From: an uncultured Gammaproteobacteria bacterium
GTDB taxonomy: Bacteria; Pseudomonadota; Gammaproteobacteria; HK1
Length of the DNA: 64,000 bases
NCBI GenBank assembly: GCA_958295835.1
Contig: OY282378.1
Span: forward strand, 5,419,694-5,483,693
Direction of reading: 5' to 3'
The notes below the pieces were generated by a model. The model ran no database searches. It saw nothing but the letters and a program-made list of their open reading frames with translations, and had not been told where the DNA came from. Position 1 is the stretch's first letter. The number at the start of each line of letters is the position of its first letter. Below, one piece after another: positions 54,980-63,544 of the stretch. The position numbers were made by a program, and so were the translations under genes.

Positions 54980-55075
54980 CTATTCCTCGACGTACCATTT
55001 GACAATCTCGTGTCCCATCACCCCAACGATGACAAGTATTGTCATGAAGAACGTGACCCCCAAGTATTCCATCAT
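54980..55075 (-). CDS. 31-residue single-helix membrane protein, second of a pair
   Basis: MMEYLGVTFFMTILVIVGVM continues with GHEIVKWYVEE: one membrane helix and a charged end. The Shine-Dalgarno GGAGGA stands 8 nt before the ATG at 55075. It is the same length as its downstream neighbour and looks like part of the same small-protein operon. No family is recognised. Confidence 0.5.
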   Translation of the reverse strand: MMEYLGVTFFMTILVIVGVMGHEIVKWYVEE

Positions 55076-55102
55076 CGCTTTTTCCTCCATCGAAGTCGTG
55101 GG

Positions 55103-55126
55103 CCATCCAGCATGGATGCTGGATGG
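55103..55126 (-). terminator. Perfect hairpin between small genes
   Basis: CCATCCAGCAT (55103-55113) pairs with ATGCTGGATGG (55116-55126). It lies between the secreted-protein gene and the two mini-genes, without a T-run. Partial termination or RNA processing is more likely than a full stop. Confidence 0.45.
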
Positions 55127-55164
55127 GTGAGCCGTTCGTTCCGCGTCGTTTCTCCTCTTCCTGT

Positions 55165-55539
55165 TTACTTGCACCCGTGGTTCCAGACCACGTTCGCCCC
55201 GCTGCGCATGCCGAACCACACGGACTTCGACTGTGTCACCGTGATGCTCCTCATCAGCGTCCTGCGTGCGGCTGTGCCTCGCCGCATGGCCCTCTCCTGC
55301 GCTATCCCGGATGTGGAGTAGACCTCCAGGACTCGGTCGACGTACTGCTCCAGCTCGTTGCTGATGCGGCTGTAGTCCTCCGTCCCTTCCCCTTCCATCC
55401 ATTGCGCTTCCGCCGACTTCATCCGTTCCTCGCACTGACTCTGGGTCAGGGGCTCGGCACTGGAGACCTCCTGCCCGCCCGCGGCGAGCCCAAGGGCCAG
55501 CAGGAACGTCCTCATCCACCACCGCTTCTCCACTGTCAT
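55165..55539 (-). CDS. Small exported protein
   Basis: This 124-residue protein has a signal peptide: MTVEKRWWMRTFLLALGLAA, then a likely cleavage after SSA near residue 27. The mature part is helical, with EERMKSAEAQWMEGEG and NELEQYVDRVLEVYS, and one terminal Cys (NHGCK). The start overlaps the stop of the 84-residue gene as ATGA, so translation is coupled. No family recognised; a periplasmic role is inferred from the signal alone. Confidence 0.6.
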   Translation of the reverse strand: MTVEKRWWMRTFLLALGLAAGGQEVSSAEPLTQSQCEERMKSAEAQWMEGEGTEDYSRISNELEQYVDRVLEVYSTSGIAQERAMRRGTAARRTLMRSITVTQSKSVWFGMRSGANVVWNHGCK

Positions 55540-55790
55540 TGCTCGGTGATAGGGAAGAGGCTGAAGTAGTGTTCTCGACACACTGCGATTCTGTCCTCTG
55601 CGTTGGCTTGGTCGAGGATGCGGTAGGTTTCCCCCTTCATCTTCTCTGCTTGGGCCCGCGTTCCTTCGAACCACAGCCCTTGCTGTCCCTCCCTGTTCCT
55701 CCACCCCAGGCAACGCCATTCGTGCTCCAGCCCGCCGTGTGGAAGATCCTGCAGACCTTCCAGCTTCAAGACGACCTTGGCCGTTCCCAT
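55536..55790 (-). CDS. 84-residue cytoplasmic protein, first of the small-gene cluster
   Basis: The protein reads MGTAKVVLKLEGLQDLPHGG, EHEWRCLGWRNREGQQGLWF and AVCREHYFSLFP. GGAGGAAAGG lies before ATG 55790, and the stop overlaps the next start. It has the look of a conserved small domain (alternating strands then a helix) but I cannot name it. It is the first gene of four on this strand. Confidence 0.6.
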   Translation of the reverse strand: MGTAKVVLKLEGLQDLPHGGLEHEWRCLGWRNREGQQGLWFEGTRAQAEKMKGETYRILDQANAEDRIAVCREHYFSLFPITEQ

Positions 55791-55939
55791 GTCCTTTCCT
55801 CCGGTACGCCCGTCTGTTTGTCTGGGTCGGCGCATCGCGCCGTTCCTTCTGCAGCCTCCTGTCCCGCGTTCGCGGGACCCTGCGCCGATTCTGCCACACT
55901 CGGCGGACGCCGGCGGCCGTGCCTTGAGAGCCTCTTGCG

Positions 55940-55986
55940 CGAAAGCGCAGGGAGGGGGCAGCCGCCGCCCTCCCTGCGCTTTCGCG
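55940..55986. repeat. 18-bp-arm inverted repeat
   Basis: The arm at 55940-55957 (GCGAAAGCGCAGGGAGGG) pairs perfectly with 55969-55986 around an 11-nt loop. It lies between the broken vapC and the small-gene cluster. It may be an extragenic palindrome or a terminator for the long minus-strand operon; there is no T-run. Confidence 0.7.
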
Positions 55987-56074
55987 GTGCTCCGACGGCC
56001 TTCTTCTGCGCTGCCGTAGGCGGCGCCCCGCCAAATCCCACCCGTAGGGCCGCGTAGCGGGGGCGTAGCCCTAG

Positions 56075-56422
56075 GAGTAGCGAGCTTCCCGCCGCGGCGT
56101 TTCGCGGTCTCCAGATACGCCGCATCGTAGCCACTGAGGTCGTGGTGGCGTGCCAGCGCGGTGACCCGATCGTCATCCTGGTCGCTGTCGGATTGGAAAG
56201 ATAACTGGCGCAGGTCTTTCAGGTGATCTTCCGTAGTGCCCGCGTCAATGCTTCCTCGACGCTCCGCAACCAGCAAGACGCTACGCACCTCGGCCAGAAC
56301 AGATCCGGCACGACAATGCTCTCCAACCCACCCTGTTCGATTACGGAGTCTGCGCAGGGTGTTTCGGGACGGTCGCGCAGACGCCGAGCGATGGCAATGG
56401 AGGCATCGATCACAACGGCCAT
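56075..56422 (-). pseudogene. VapC-type PIN toxin, frameshifted
   Basis: The start MAVVIDASIAIARRLRDRPE then ADSVIEQGGLESIVVPDLFW is in one frame. The rest, VRSVLLVAERRGSIDAGTTE then HHDLSGYDAAYLETAKRRGG, is in another, with the switch near 56280. Together they make a PIN-domain RNase with its acidic residues. No VapB gene precedes it; its ATG overlaps the stop of the type III res gene as TAATG. Confidence 0.7.
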
Positions 56423-59271
56423 TAGCGGCGACCCTCATCCCGACATTGAAGAAACTCCTCGTGGGACATGGTCGCTCCGCTCGCGTCGCGCTTTCGAGTC
56501 ATGGCCTTGCCGATCAAGGTGAATACAAGGACTCGAAAAGTGGCGAAGTCCGGGCGGAAGTCTGTTTGGTTCACCCGTATGTACTTCCAGGTATCCCCCG
56601 TTGCATTGGCAATGCGACGGCACCAGTCGTGCATCGCCGCGTCCTTCTCTTCCGTGCCCTCCCACACTCTGCCCTTGGTCTCGATCACCCAGTTGATGAT
56701 CTGGCCATCCAGTTCGCGCTGAACGGCCACCCAGTCCGGGTAGTAGAAGCCGATAGCGCCGCTCGGCTTCAGGTAGTCGACGCGGAACGACGTGCCGGAA
56801 GCCCCCTGCTCCGTCGTGCCCAGCGCGGCGAAGCGCAGGATGTCGCCTGCGTTGTCCAGAAATTCCGCGAAGCGGCGCTCGAAATCGTTGTAGGTGGCCA
56901 CGAAGTTGAACACCGTCTTCTCCGCTTCCAGCGGTGGAAGGTTCCGCCGCCAGCTAAAGGGCCTGGTTTCGGACAGGTGGAAGTCCTGGTTGTCGAATTC
57001 GATCTCGCGGCGTTCGACGGTGAGATCGGCGATCTTGCGGACCAGGTACTTGGCGATGCCCTCCCTTATCTCCAATCGGGCCAGATGCGAGCGGAGGGCG
57101 TCGTCATCCAATGCGATCTCCCGGCCGAAACACCGACTCCCGATGTACTCGCGTATCACCGGGTACAACTCCGCGAAACGATTAGTCAGACCCGCCTTGC
57201 CAGCCACCAGATTGGTCACATCGGCCAGAAGTTCCTGGACGGGCAGCAGGCCGCCGGCAATGTCGTCCTGATGCACTTCGGTTTCCGGCATGGCGAATTC
57301 CAGCTTCAACCTGATCCGGAACGGCTCATCGAGCTCTTCCTGGTCGAATATCGGTTCGAGGGATTGCACGTCCAGATCCGACAGCTTGCGATGGTCGTGC
57401 TTCAGGCTTGGCTTGGTGATGGGAATGGCGACGTCGTACTTCAGCCGCTCCTGCACCGGCTCGATGACGATCGGCGGGGGTGGATTGGTTTTCGTGCTCG
57501 CTACCCCGACACCCTCCGCCTCCAGTTGCTCGCGCAGGACGTTGAGCAGGTTGCGCGTGCCGAGCACCTCCAGGGTCTGCGTCCGATCCGGGCTCACCTG
57601 CGACATCAGGCGCAAACCGCGGCCGATCACCTGTTCCGGGAGTATCTCGGCCTTCGCGGTGAACGGCCGCAGCCCCAGCACCACCGTCACGTTGCGCACG
57701 TCCCATCCCTCGCGCAGCATCATCACGCTGACGATGGCCTTGATCCCGCTCTCGGCCCTGTCGATGTCCCGCGCCGCCCGGCGGGCCTTCTCGAGGTCGC
57801 CCTTCCTGATCTCACCCGTGGTGTCGGTGTGGATGACGAGCACCTCGGACTGCTTGAAGCCGAACCCCTTGGTCTTCCACAGGTATTCGCCCAATGCGTC
57901 GGCGTAGACGTTCTTCTCCGCCATGATGAAGAGCACCGGCCTGATGCCCAGCCTCTTGTACACCTTCCGATGCTCTTTCCAGCGCCGGACGGCGGCCTGT
58001 AGCCAGTAGCCGTACTTCTCCGCCACGTTGTCCCTGGTCACTCCGTCGGGGTCTTCGGTCGGCTGATTCCGATCGGTTTCCCTGGTTACGATGATAGGCG
58101 CCTTGACGATCCGATCCTCCACCGCCTGCGCCAGCGGGTAGTCCACGACCGTCCAGGGGAAATACATGCCGTTCTGGTCCTTCGGCGTGGCCGAGAAGTC
58201 GAGCCATGCGCCGAGGCCGTGCGGCAGCGCTTCGTGAATGGCGAGAAGCGATCTGCTCCAGGCAAGGTCCTCGTTGTGGATGTGGTGTGCTTCGTCGTTC
58301 AGCACGAGGAGGTCCTTGAGCGATTTCACCCGCTCCAACATGGAGCGTTGACCGGACGATGCGAGGTCCTGCACCGGTTTCCTGCCGAGGAGCGCCTCGA
58401 CGGCGTTTTCCGGCGTCCACTCCTGGTCTCGTGACTCGTAGAGCTGCTGGATGTTGGTGAGGAGGAGATTTCCCGACGGATCCGGCTCGGCGGCCTCCCC
58501 GCGGAGGATCACCTTCTGCGAGAAGCTGCCCTTCCACTCCGGGGGGATCAACGGTAATTCGTGGAATATCCGGTTACTTGCGAAGTCCTTTTCCAGCCGT
58601 TGATACACGATCACGTTGGGCGCCACGATGAGGAAGTTGGTGGAGAGATCCGAGCCGGGTATGCGCTGCTTGTGGAGACGGGACCAGACGACCGCCATCG
58701 CCATCACCCAGGTCTTGCCCGATCCGGTGGCCATCTTGAAGGCGAGCCGGCGCAGGTTTTCGGGCGGCAGGTCCTGTACTCCGTCCGACTCCAGCTCCGG
58801 CACGTAGCGGCGAAGCTGGCGCTTGCCGTCCATGGTGGTCTGAAACTCGATGTTCTTCGAGAGCAGATCCCTCTCGTAGATCGTCCCGTGTGCTTCGATG
58901 AGCGCCTTGGTGTCGCGCTGGCCGGCAATCTCCACCAGCCAGGCCAGTGTCTCGATCGCTTCGCGCTGGCAGAAGTAGTACCGGAACGGCGCATCGAAGC
59001 CGGGAACTTCGTGATCCTCCTCGAACCAGTACTCGAACAGACGGCTGGTCACTTCGGAGGCGCCCGGATAGCCGCCGTCGCGCCAAGCGTCCACCGCATC
59101 GCGGATCTTCGGCGCCAGCAGGAGCCGGCTCGGCCGGCGGCCGGAGTCGTCCTCGCGCCAGCCGGTCGGTGCGTCGTCGTCCTTGACCAAGTGGGAAACA
59201 GGCGGCTCCCACGGCCGGCGGCCCTGAATTCCCGGCAGGTCCTTGTCGTAGGCGACGACGGCCCTGGCCAT
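56422..59271 (-). CDS. Type III restriction enzyme Res subunit (BPTD_3080-like)
   Basis: The 949-residue protein has an SF2 helicase/translocase core: AFKMATGSGKTWVMAMAVVW (Walker A, ~200), LLVLNDEAHHI (motif II), LDFSATPKDQNG (motif III) and EQVIGRGLRLMSQ (motif VI). The C-terminal ~150 residues contain DYLKPSGAIGFYYPDWVAVQ and INWVIETKGRVWEG, giving a D...E-x-K endonuclease centre. Type III Res cleaves DNA only together with Mod, after ATP-driven sliding between two inverted sites. The gene is intact, whereas its mod partner carries a nonsense codon. Confidence 0.85.
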   Translation of the reverse strand: MARAVVAYDKDLPGIQGRRPWEPPVSHLVKDDDAPTGWREDDSGRRPSRLLLAPKIRDAVDAWRDGGYPGASEVTSRLFEYWFEEDHEVPGFDAPFRYYFCQREAIETLAWLVEIAGQRDTKALIEAHGTIYERDLLSKNIEFQTTMDGKRQLRRYVPELESDGVQDLPPENLRRLAFKMATGSGKTWVMAMAVVWSRLHKQRIPGSDLSTNFLIVAPNVIVYQRLEKDFASNRIFHELPLIPPEWKGSFSQKVILRGEAAEPDPSGNLLLTNIQQLYESRDQEWTPENAVEALLGRKPVQDLASSGQRSMLERVKSLKDLLVLNDEAHHIHNEDLAWSRSLLAIHEALPHGLGAWLDFSATPKDQNGMYFPWTVVDYPLAQAVEDRIVKAPIIVTRETDRNQPTEDPDGVTRDNVAEKYGYWLQAAVRRWKEHRKVYKRLGIRPVLFIMAEKNVYADALGEYLWKTKGFGFKQSEVLVIHTDTTGEIRKGDLEKARRAARDIDRAESGIKAIVSVMMLREGWDVRNVTVVLGLRPFTAKAEILPEQVIGRGLRLMSQVSPDRTQTLEVLGTRNLLNVLREQLEAEGVGVASTKTNPPPPIVIEPVQERLKYDVAIPITKPSLKHDHRKLSDLDVQSLEPIFDQEELDEPFRIRLKLEFAMPETEVHQDDIAGGLLPVQELLADVTNLVAGKAGLTNRFAELYPVIREYIGSRCFGREIALDDDALRSHLARLEIREGIAKYLVRKIADLTVERREIEFDNQDFHLSETRPFSWRRNLPPLEAEKTVFNFVATYNDFERRFAEFLDNAGDILRFAALGTTEQGASGTSFRVDYLKPSGAIGFYYPDWVAVQRELDGQIINWVIETKGRVWEGTEEKDAAMHDWCRRIANATGDTWKYIRVNQTDFRPDFATFRVLVFTLIGKAMTRKRDASGATMSHEEFLQCRDEGRR

Positions 59272-59307
59272 GACTACTTCGCCTCCCCATCGAAGACGAT
59301 GACCGTT

Positions 59308-59400
59308 TCAGGCATTGCCATGCTCCGGTTCGAGCTCCTGGTCGGTCAGGCCCCTGGCCAACAGATACTGCCACTCCGCGAGCGTCATCTCCCGATTCAC
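59308..59400 (-). CDS. 30-residue leader-like open frame between NTase and res
   Basis: A GTG overlapping the nucleotidyltransferase stop (GTGA) opens VNREMTLAEWQYLLARGLTD then QELEPEHGNA. A 13-codon frame starting within its end (MPETVIVFDGEAK) leads to 5 nt before res. These may be coupling peptides or what is left of a HEPN-type partner of the nucleotidyltransferase. I cannot tell which. Confidence 0.3.
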   Translation of the reverse strand: MNREMTLAEWQYLLARGLTDQELEPEHGNA

Positions 59401-59732
59401 AGGACGGTTACTCCGTCGCGTTCGATCGATTCCCGATAGGCGGATCGCAGGTCCTTGAGCCGATCCCACTCGGCCTGCGTATACGCCATGATCGAGGGCA
59501 CGGCCCAGGACACCGCGGCCAACTCGTATCCGATTTCCCGCAATGGAATTTTGAGATGGTCAGTACCATCCCTGACCACGAGAAGTACGTCGAGGTCGCT
59601 GTCCTCTCGCGCGTCGCCGCGCGCCTTGGAGCCGTATATGACCATGCGCAAGACCGTGCCGGGGTGCCGTTCGTTGAGCACTTTGCGATATTCGTCCAGC
59701 CAGGTTTGTTCTTCGGGGTGAAGCGTCAGCAT
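59397..59732 (-). CDS. MNT-type minimal nucleotidyltransferase
   Basis: The 111-residue protein carries YGSKARGDAREDSDLDVLLV: the GSxxRGxxxxxSDxDxxV signature of pol-beta-type minimal nucleotidyltransferases, with both metal-binding Asps. In MNT-HEPN toxin-antitoxin pairs such a protein neutralises the HEPN RNase by AMPylation. No HEPN gene is seen here. The gene lies 4 nt after mod and within the type III restriction operon, so it may instead tune that system. Confidence 0.75.
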   Translation of the reverse strand: MLTLHPEEQTWLDEYRKVLNERHPGTVLRMVIYGSKARGDAREDSDLDVLLVVRDGTDHLKIPLREIGYELAAVSWAVPSIMAYTQAEWDRLKDLRSAYRESIERDGVTVL

Positions 59733-59736
59733 TGTT

Positions 59737-61767
59737 CTACACCTCGACGTCGTAGCCTTGCGACGTGTCGTTGCCGAAGATGTCGATCACCTTGACCAGC
59801 ACCCGATACTTGCCGGGCTCCTCGTAGGTGTGTGGGTCGGACGTGAGGGCAAGCGTCCGGTCCTTGCGAGTGCGGTAGGTCACCCATCCCTGCATGAAGG
59901 TGTCGTTCCGGAAATCCCAATCCACGGCCCAGTAGTCGATGTAGTCCGACCACTTGCTGACCTTGTTTCGTACTTCGTCCGGGATGAGTTCGGCGTTGGG
60001 GATGACGAAGTCCTTGAGTGTCACCTGCACGGTGCGCTTCTTCGGCTTCCTGATCGCAGCTTCCAGGTAGGCCAGTTCGAAGAAACGAACGTCGCCCTTG
60101 TCGGCAGCCTGCTGTTCCATGACTTCGCGAGGGATTTGCAGAAGCAGGAGCTTCACGCCTCTGTTCTTTGCTTCCTGAACCACGAGATTCTGAAGACCCA
60201 TCTCCCATTCCCAACCGAGAACATGCAGTTCCTTCTGTTTCAACTTGACACATTCTTCCACTGCGGATTCGATTTCCCCGATGGTTACCGGGGCATCCAC
60301 TGCGCCTACGTGAACCATCGCTTTACCTTTCTTGCCGTGCAGATGGCTCAAGCCAGTCACGGGTTGGGAGCCATGGAGTTTCAGAATAAAGGCAAGGTAT
60401 TCATAAAGCGCCTGTTCCGTGACCGGCTTATCCTTCTTGCCGAAGGTCACGCCCTGCCAATACTGACGTTCATACCTGCCAAGGTTCAGAACATCGAACG
60501 GTTTGCAATTCTCCATACCGAGCAGCCGTTTACGAGTAATATGGATACCCCATCGTCCAAGATCGCAACCGATCCAGCGCCTGTCGAGTTTCTCGGCTAC
60601 GGCGAGCGTCGTGCCGGAACCACAGAAGAAATCTGCGACAAGGTCGTTTGGCTGGCTAAGCCATTCAATTACACGAGTTAAAAGTTGTTCATGTTTCTGA
60701 GTAGCGTAATCTTTGCGATTTTCGTAAGTCTTGACGTCATCCCACACGGTGTCTCCGATCTTGTCGTCATTGGGCGAAAACCAATTTTCTACAGTCCCGG
60801 TCGCCGATTTCCGGATGAACTCGAATTTCTTATCTGTATCTCGCCAATATGCCACCAATGAACGTCCGCCACCCTATGCACAGTATTTATTATAATTCTC
60901 AACTGCACGTAATGCTCTTCTCTTTTCCCACTTCCACTGACCGTGAGTTGGCGTTTCAGAAAGTAATTCATATCGCATACTTGGCCGGTCTGCACCGCTC
61001 CAGAAACGGTGCCAGTAGCCTTCAGGTGAAGATGTTTCGTATGGAACCAGAAGATTGGAAACCCTCGTACCTGGCTGCGTGGAGTACCAAAGCAGCACGT
61101 CGTGACCTTGTGGAAGGGCTGTGATTACCTTGAATTGTCGTTGCAGATTTTTCGTTATCGGCCTATGAATTACTATTTCATTTCTGAAGTTTTCGATGCC
61201 AAATATTTCATCCAATATCAATCGAAGATGGGGAGTCACATTAGGAGCGACATGAACGACAAGGTGGCCTTCTTGAGATATGAGCGATCGGATCAACGTC
61301 AGACGCTCCCTCATCATCTGCATGTAGCTGATTAGCCCGCGGCCCCAGGTGTCGCGATATGCTTTCTCCTCTACTACCGACGCCTCCTTGTCGAGTCGAA
61401 TGCTCCCGTCACCGATTTCGGTCGTAAACGAAAAATCTGCCCCTGTAGCAAACGGCGGATCGATATAGATCAGATCGACCTTCCCGGCGAACTTCTCCAG
61501 AAGCGAACCCATCACCAGCAAGTTATCGCCCCAGATGAGCTTGTTCTTCCATCCTTCCTCGAAGGTGTCACCCTCGTTACCCTCGTAAACGTCAAACAGA
61601 GATGCCTGCACGCCGCCCTTCTTCGCTTCGCGCGTGGCACGACTCTCGTTGACGGTCTCGATGATCTGGAACGGCAGGTTGACCCGCGGAACTTCCTTGA
61701 GCGTTCCGTCTTCGTTGTACTTGCCGGGCCAGACCAGCTCGATCTTCGTGACGTCGATCTTCGGCAT
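59737..61767 (-). pseudogene. Type III DNA methyltransferase Mod with in-frame amber codon
   Basis: The frame encodes about 676 residues, interrupted once by TAG at 60874-60876. Before it come DLIYIDPPFATGADFSF (catalytic DPPY-like motif IV), LISQEGHLVVHVAPNVTPHL and RALRAVENYNKYCA. After it, in the same frame, come GGGRSLVAYWRDTDKKFEF and VADFFCGSGTTLAVAEKLDR (motif I, S-adenosylmethionine binding). Order IV before I is the beta class usual for type III Mod. With the stop, motif I is lost, so methylation should fail unless the amber is suppressed or read wrongly. Everything else is intact, so the change is recent. The start overlaps the upstream gene as TAATG. Confidence 0.8.
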
Positions 61768-62576
61768 TATCGGGCATCTCCGATTTGCTTCAGGTACTCG
61801 CTTCCCGCGGGGGTCAGGCGGTATCGCTGCTTGCTGCTGCGCGGCTTGTCCGGGATGGTCATTTCGATCAGGCCGGCCTGAAGAGCGGGGAGCAGATAGG
61901 CTTGGTTGAAGTGGTCCCGATGTTTCAGGCCAAGGGCTTCCTGGATATCCTGCCTGGTCATTTCACCAGATAATACCCGTAGCAGTCGGACTTCCGGGGC
62001 GGCTTCCTCGGCGACTTGCCCGGTAACTTGCCCGGTGACTTCCGGGGTCACTTGGGGGGTGATCCGATCATCCCCCGACACCTCCCGGACCACCGGGTTC
62101 GGACGGAACGTGACGGTGACGAATCGATCGGCCTCGAACTCCGGTTCCGGGCACTCCTGCTCCCTCGCTCCGTCCCGGATGCGCCGGATCCCCGTGCCCG
62201 CTTTTTCGATGAAATCAATGCGGTGGAGCAGGTCGGCGATGAGTGGATTCCGCCGGATGCTCTTGCGCCCGAGATCGGCCAGGGTCAGGCCCTTGGGCAG
62301 GCTGCCGGGGCTGATCACCTCGATCCGGTCGGCGTAGAGCTCGACGAAGACGTTGGCGTCGTCGAAGAACCAGTCGCGGTGCATGACCGCGTTGGTGATC
62401 GCCTCGCGCACGGCCTCCATCGGGTACTCCGGGATGTTCTGCCGCCGCAAGCCCCCGATGCGGTAGGCGGTGCGGGTGTTGCGCTCGATGAAGCGCATGG
62501 CGTCCTCGATGTCGGCCACGACCCCGCCGTCGAAGTCCTTGCGGTCCAGGATGTGGATCTTGTCGGCAGGGGTCAT
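61767..62576 (-). CDS. RecG-C-terminal/Schlafen-like ATP-binding regulator, N-terminally short
   Basis: The 269-residue protein matches the C-terminal part of AlbA_2/Schlafen-type regulators: EYPMEAVREAITNAVMHRDW, IEVISPGSLPKGLTLADLG and IEKAGTGIRRIRDGA belong to the GHKL-like ATPase region. ITPQVTPEVTGQVTGQVAEE precedes a winged helix with LSGEMTRQDIQEALGL. The usual N-terminal AlbA_2 domain (~150 residues) is missing. The ATG at 62576 overlaps the upstream nuclease stop as ATGA. It may regulate the restriction operon, or be a truncated gene still expressed by coupling. Confidence 0.65.
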   Translation of the reverse strand: MTPADKIHILDRKDFDGGVVADIEDAMRFIERNTRTAYRIGGLRRQNIPEYPMEAVREAITNAVMHRDWFFDDANVFVELYADRIEVISPGSLPKGLTLADLGRKSIRRNPLIADLLHRIDFIEKAGTGIRRIRDGAREQECPEPEFEADRFVTVTFRPNPVVREVSGDDRITPQVTPEVTGQVTGQVAEEAAPEVRLLRVLSGEMTRQDIQEALGLKHRDHFNQAYLLPALQAGLIEMTIPDKPRSSKQRYRLTPAGSEYLKQIGDAR

Positions 62577-63544
62577 GCCGCCAGCGCCTCCGATTCGCCA
62601 ACCTCGCCGATGACACCCTCCGCCCGGCACAGCGTCCGCAGATCGCATTCCCGGCAGATCGCCGCTTCGGGCGGCGTCGTGACCGCGAACTCTCCCGCCC
62701 GGATGCGGCCCACCGTCGCGTCGAAGTGCCGGCCCGCCTCGTCCACCCGCTCCGGGCGATACGGCAGGGTCATCAGCGCATCCTCCTTGCGCGCCTCCGA
62801 GGTCCAGTATAGAAGCAGCCGGTCCACGTGCCGACCGTGCCGGCGTTCCAGGATGTGCGCGTAGGTGCAGAGCTGCCGTTCGTAGGCCGCGATCAGGGCG
62901 GGACTGTGCTTCGGGCGCGGCGAGGTCTTGAAGTCGAGCAGCTCCAGCTTGCCGTCCCCGCCGAGCAGCAGGTCCACCTTGCCGGCGAGAATGTAGTCGT
63001 CCTTCTCCAGCGATACGTCCACCTCCGTTTCGATGATCCGGTGCATCTCCTCCCGGTTCTGGCGGAAGTAGTTGACCACCTGCGTGAAGGCCGATTCCTT
63101 CGCCCGGTCGCCGATGGGGCGCACGTCGGAGAGGCACAGGAAGCGAAAGGTCCGCTCGAACAGCTCCCGGATGCGCGGCTCGTCCAGCGTATGGAGCCGG
63201 CCGTCGAGGGCGATCCGGTGGACCTCCTCAATGGACTGGTGCACGAGCAGGCCGAAGAAGATCACCGCCGATCGGGAGGGTGTGAAATCGTACTCGCGGA
63301 AGAACTGATACTGGCGCGGGCAGGTTTCGTAGATCTTGAGGTCCCCGGTGAAGCTGTAGGTCTTCTTGACCGGCAGGCGCTCATGCGGCTCGAAGCGTTG
63401 CGCCGCGAGCAGCTCCTTCCTGACGTAGGGCCACTGGGGAAGTCCCTGCCAGATGGGCGCGAAGTGGGCCTTGGGTTGCTCGTGGGCGGTGAGCACCAGC
63501 ACCTTCTGCGGCCTTGAAAACGCCACGTAACCTGATTGTTGCAT
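62573..63544 (-). CDS. UvrD-type helicase-nuclease, C-terminal nuclease part only
   Basis: The 323-residue frame starts just after helicase motif VI (YVAFSRPQKVLVLTAHEQ) and contains a full RecB/AddB-type nuclease: FTGDLKIYETCPRQYQFFRE, VDLLLGGDGKLELLDFKT (D...D-x-K) and AYERQLCTYAHIL. ICRECDLRTLC with the earlier Cys could hold a [4Fe-4S] cluster. The helicase domains that should precede it are gone: the first 4-5 codons (MQQSG) are IS1380 DNA. Whether the fragment is expressed from the IS end is unknown. Relatives accompany type III restriction operons. Confidence 0.75.
   Translation of the reverse strand: MQQSGYVAFSRPQKVLVLTAHEQPKAHFAPIWQGLPQWPYVRKELLAAQRFEPHERLPVKKTYSFTGDLKIYETCPRQYQFFREYDFTPSRSAVIFFGLLVHQSIEEVHRIALDGRLHTLDEPRIRELFERTFRFLCLSDVRPIGDRAKESAFTQVVNYFRQNREEMHRIIETEVDVSLEKDDYILAGKVDLLLGGDGKLELLDFKTSPRPKHSPALIAAYERQLCTYAHILERRHGRHVDRLLLYWTSEARKEDALMTLPYRPERVDEAGRHFDATVGRIRAGEFAVTTPPEAAICRECDLRTLCRAEGVIGEVGESEALAA

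Noticed and set aside
59272..59396. HEPN toxin partner of the nucleotidyltransferase
   Set aside because: Only a 30-codon frame fits here and it lacks the RxxxxH motif of HEPN RNases.
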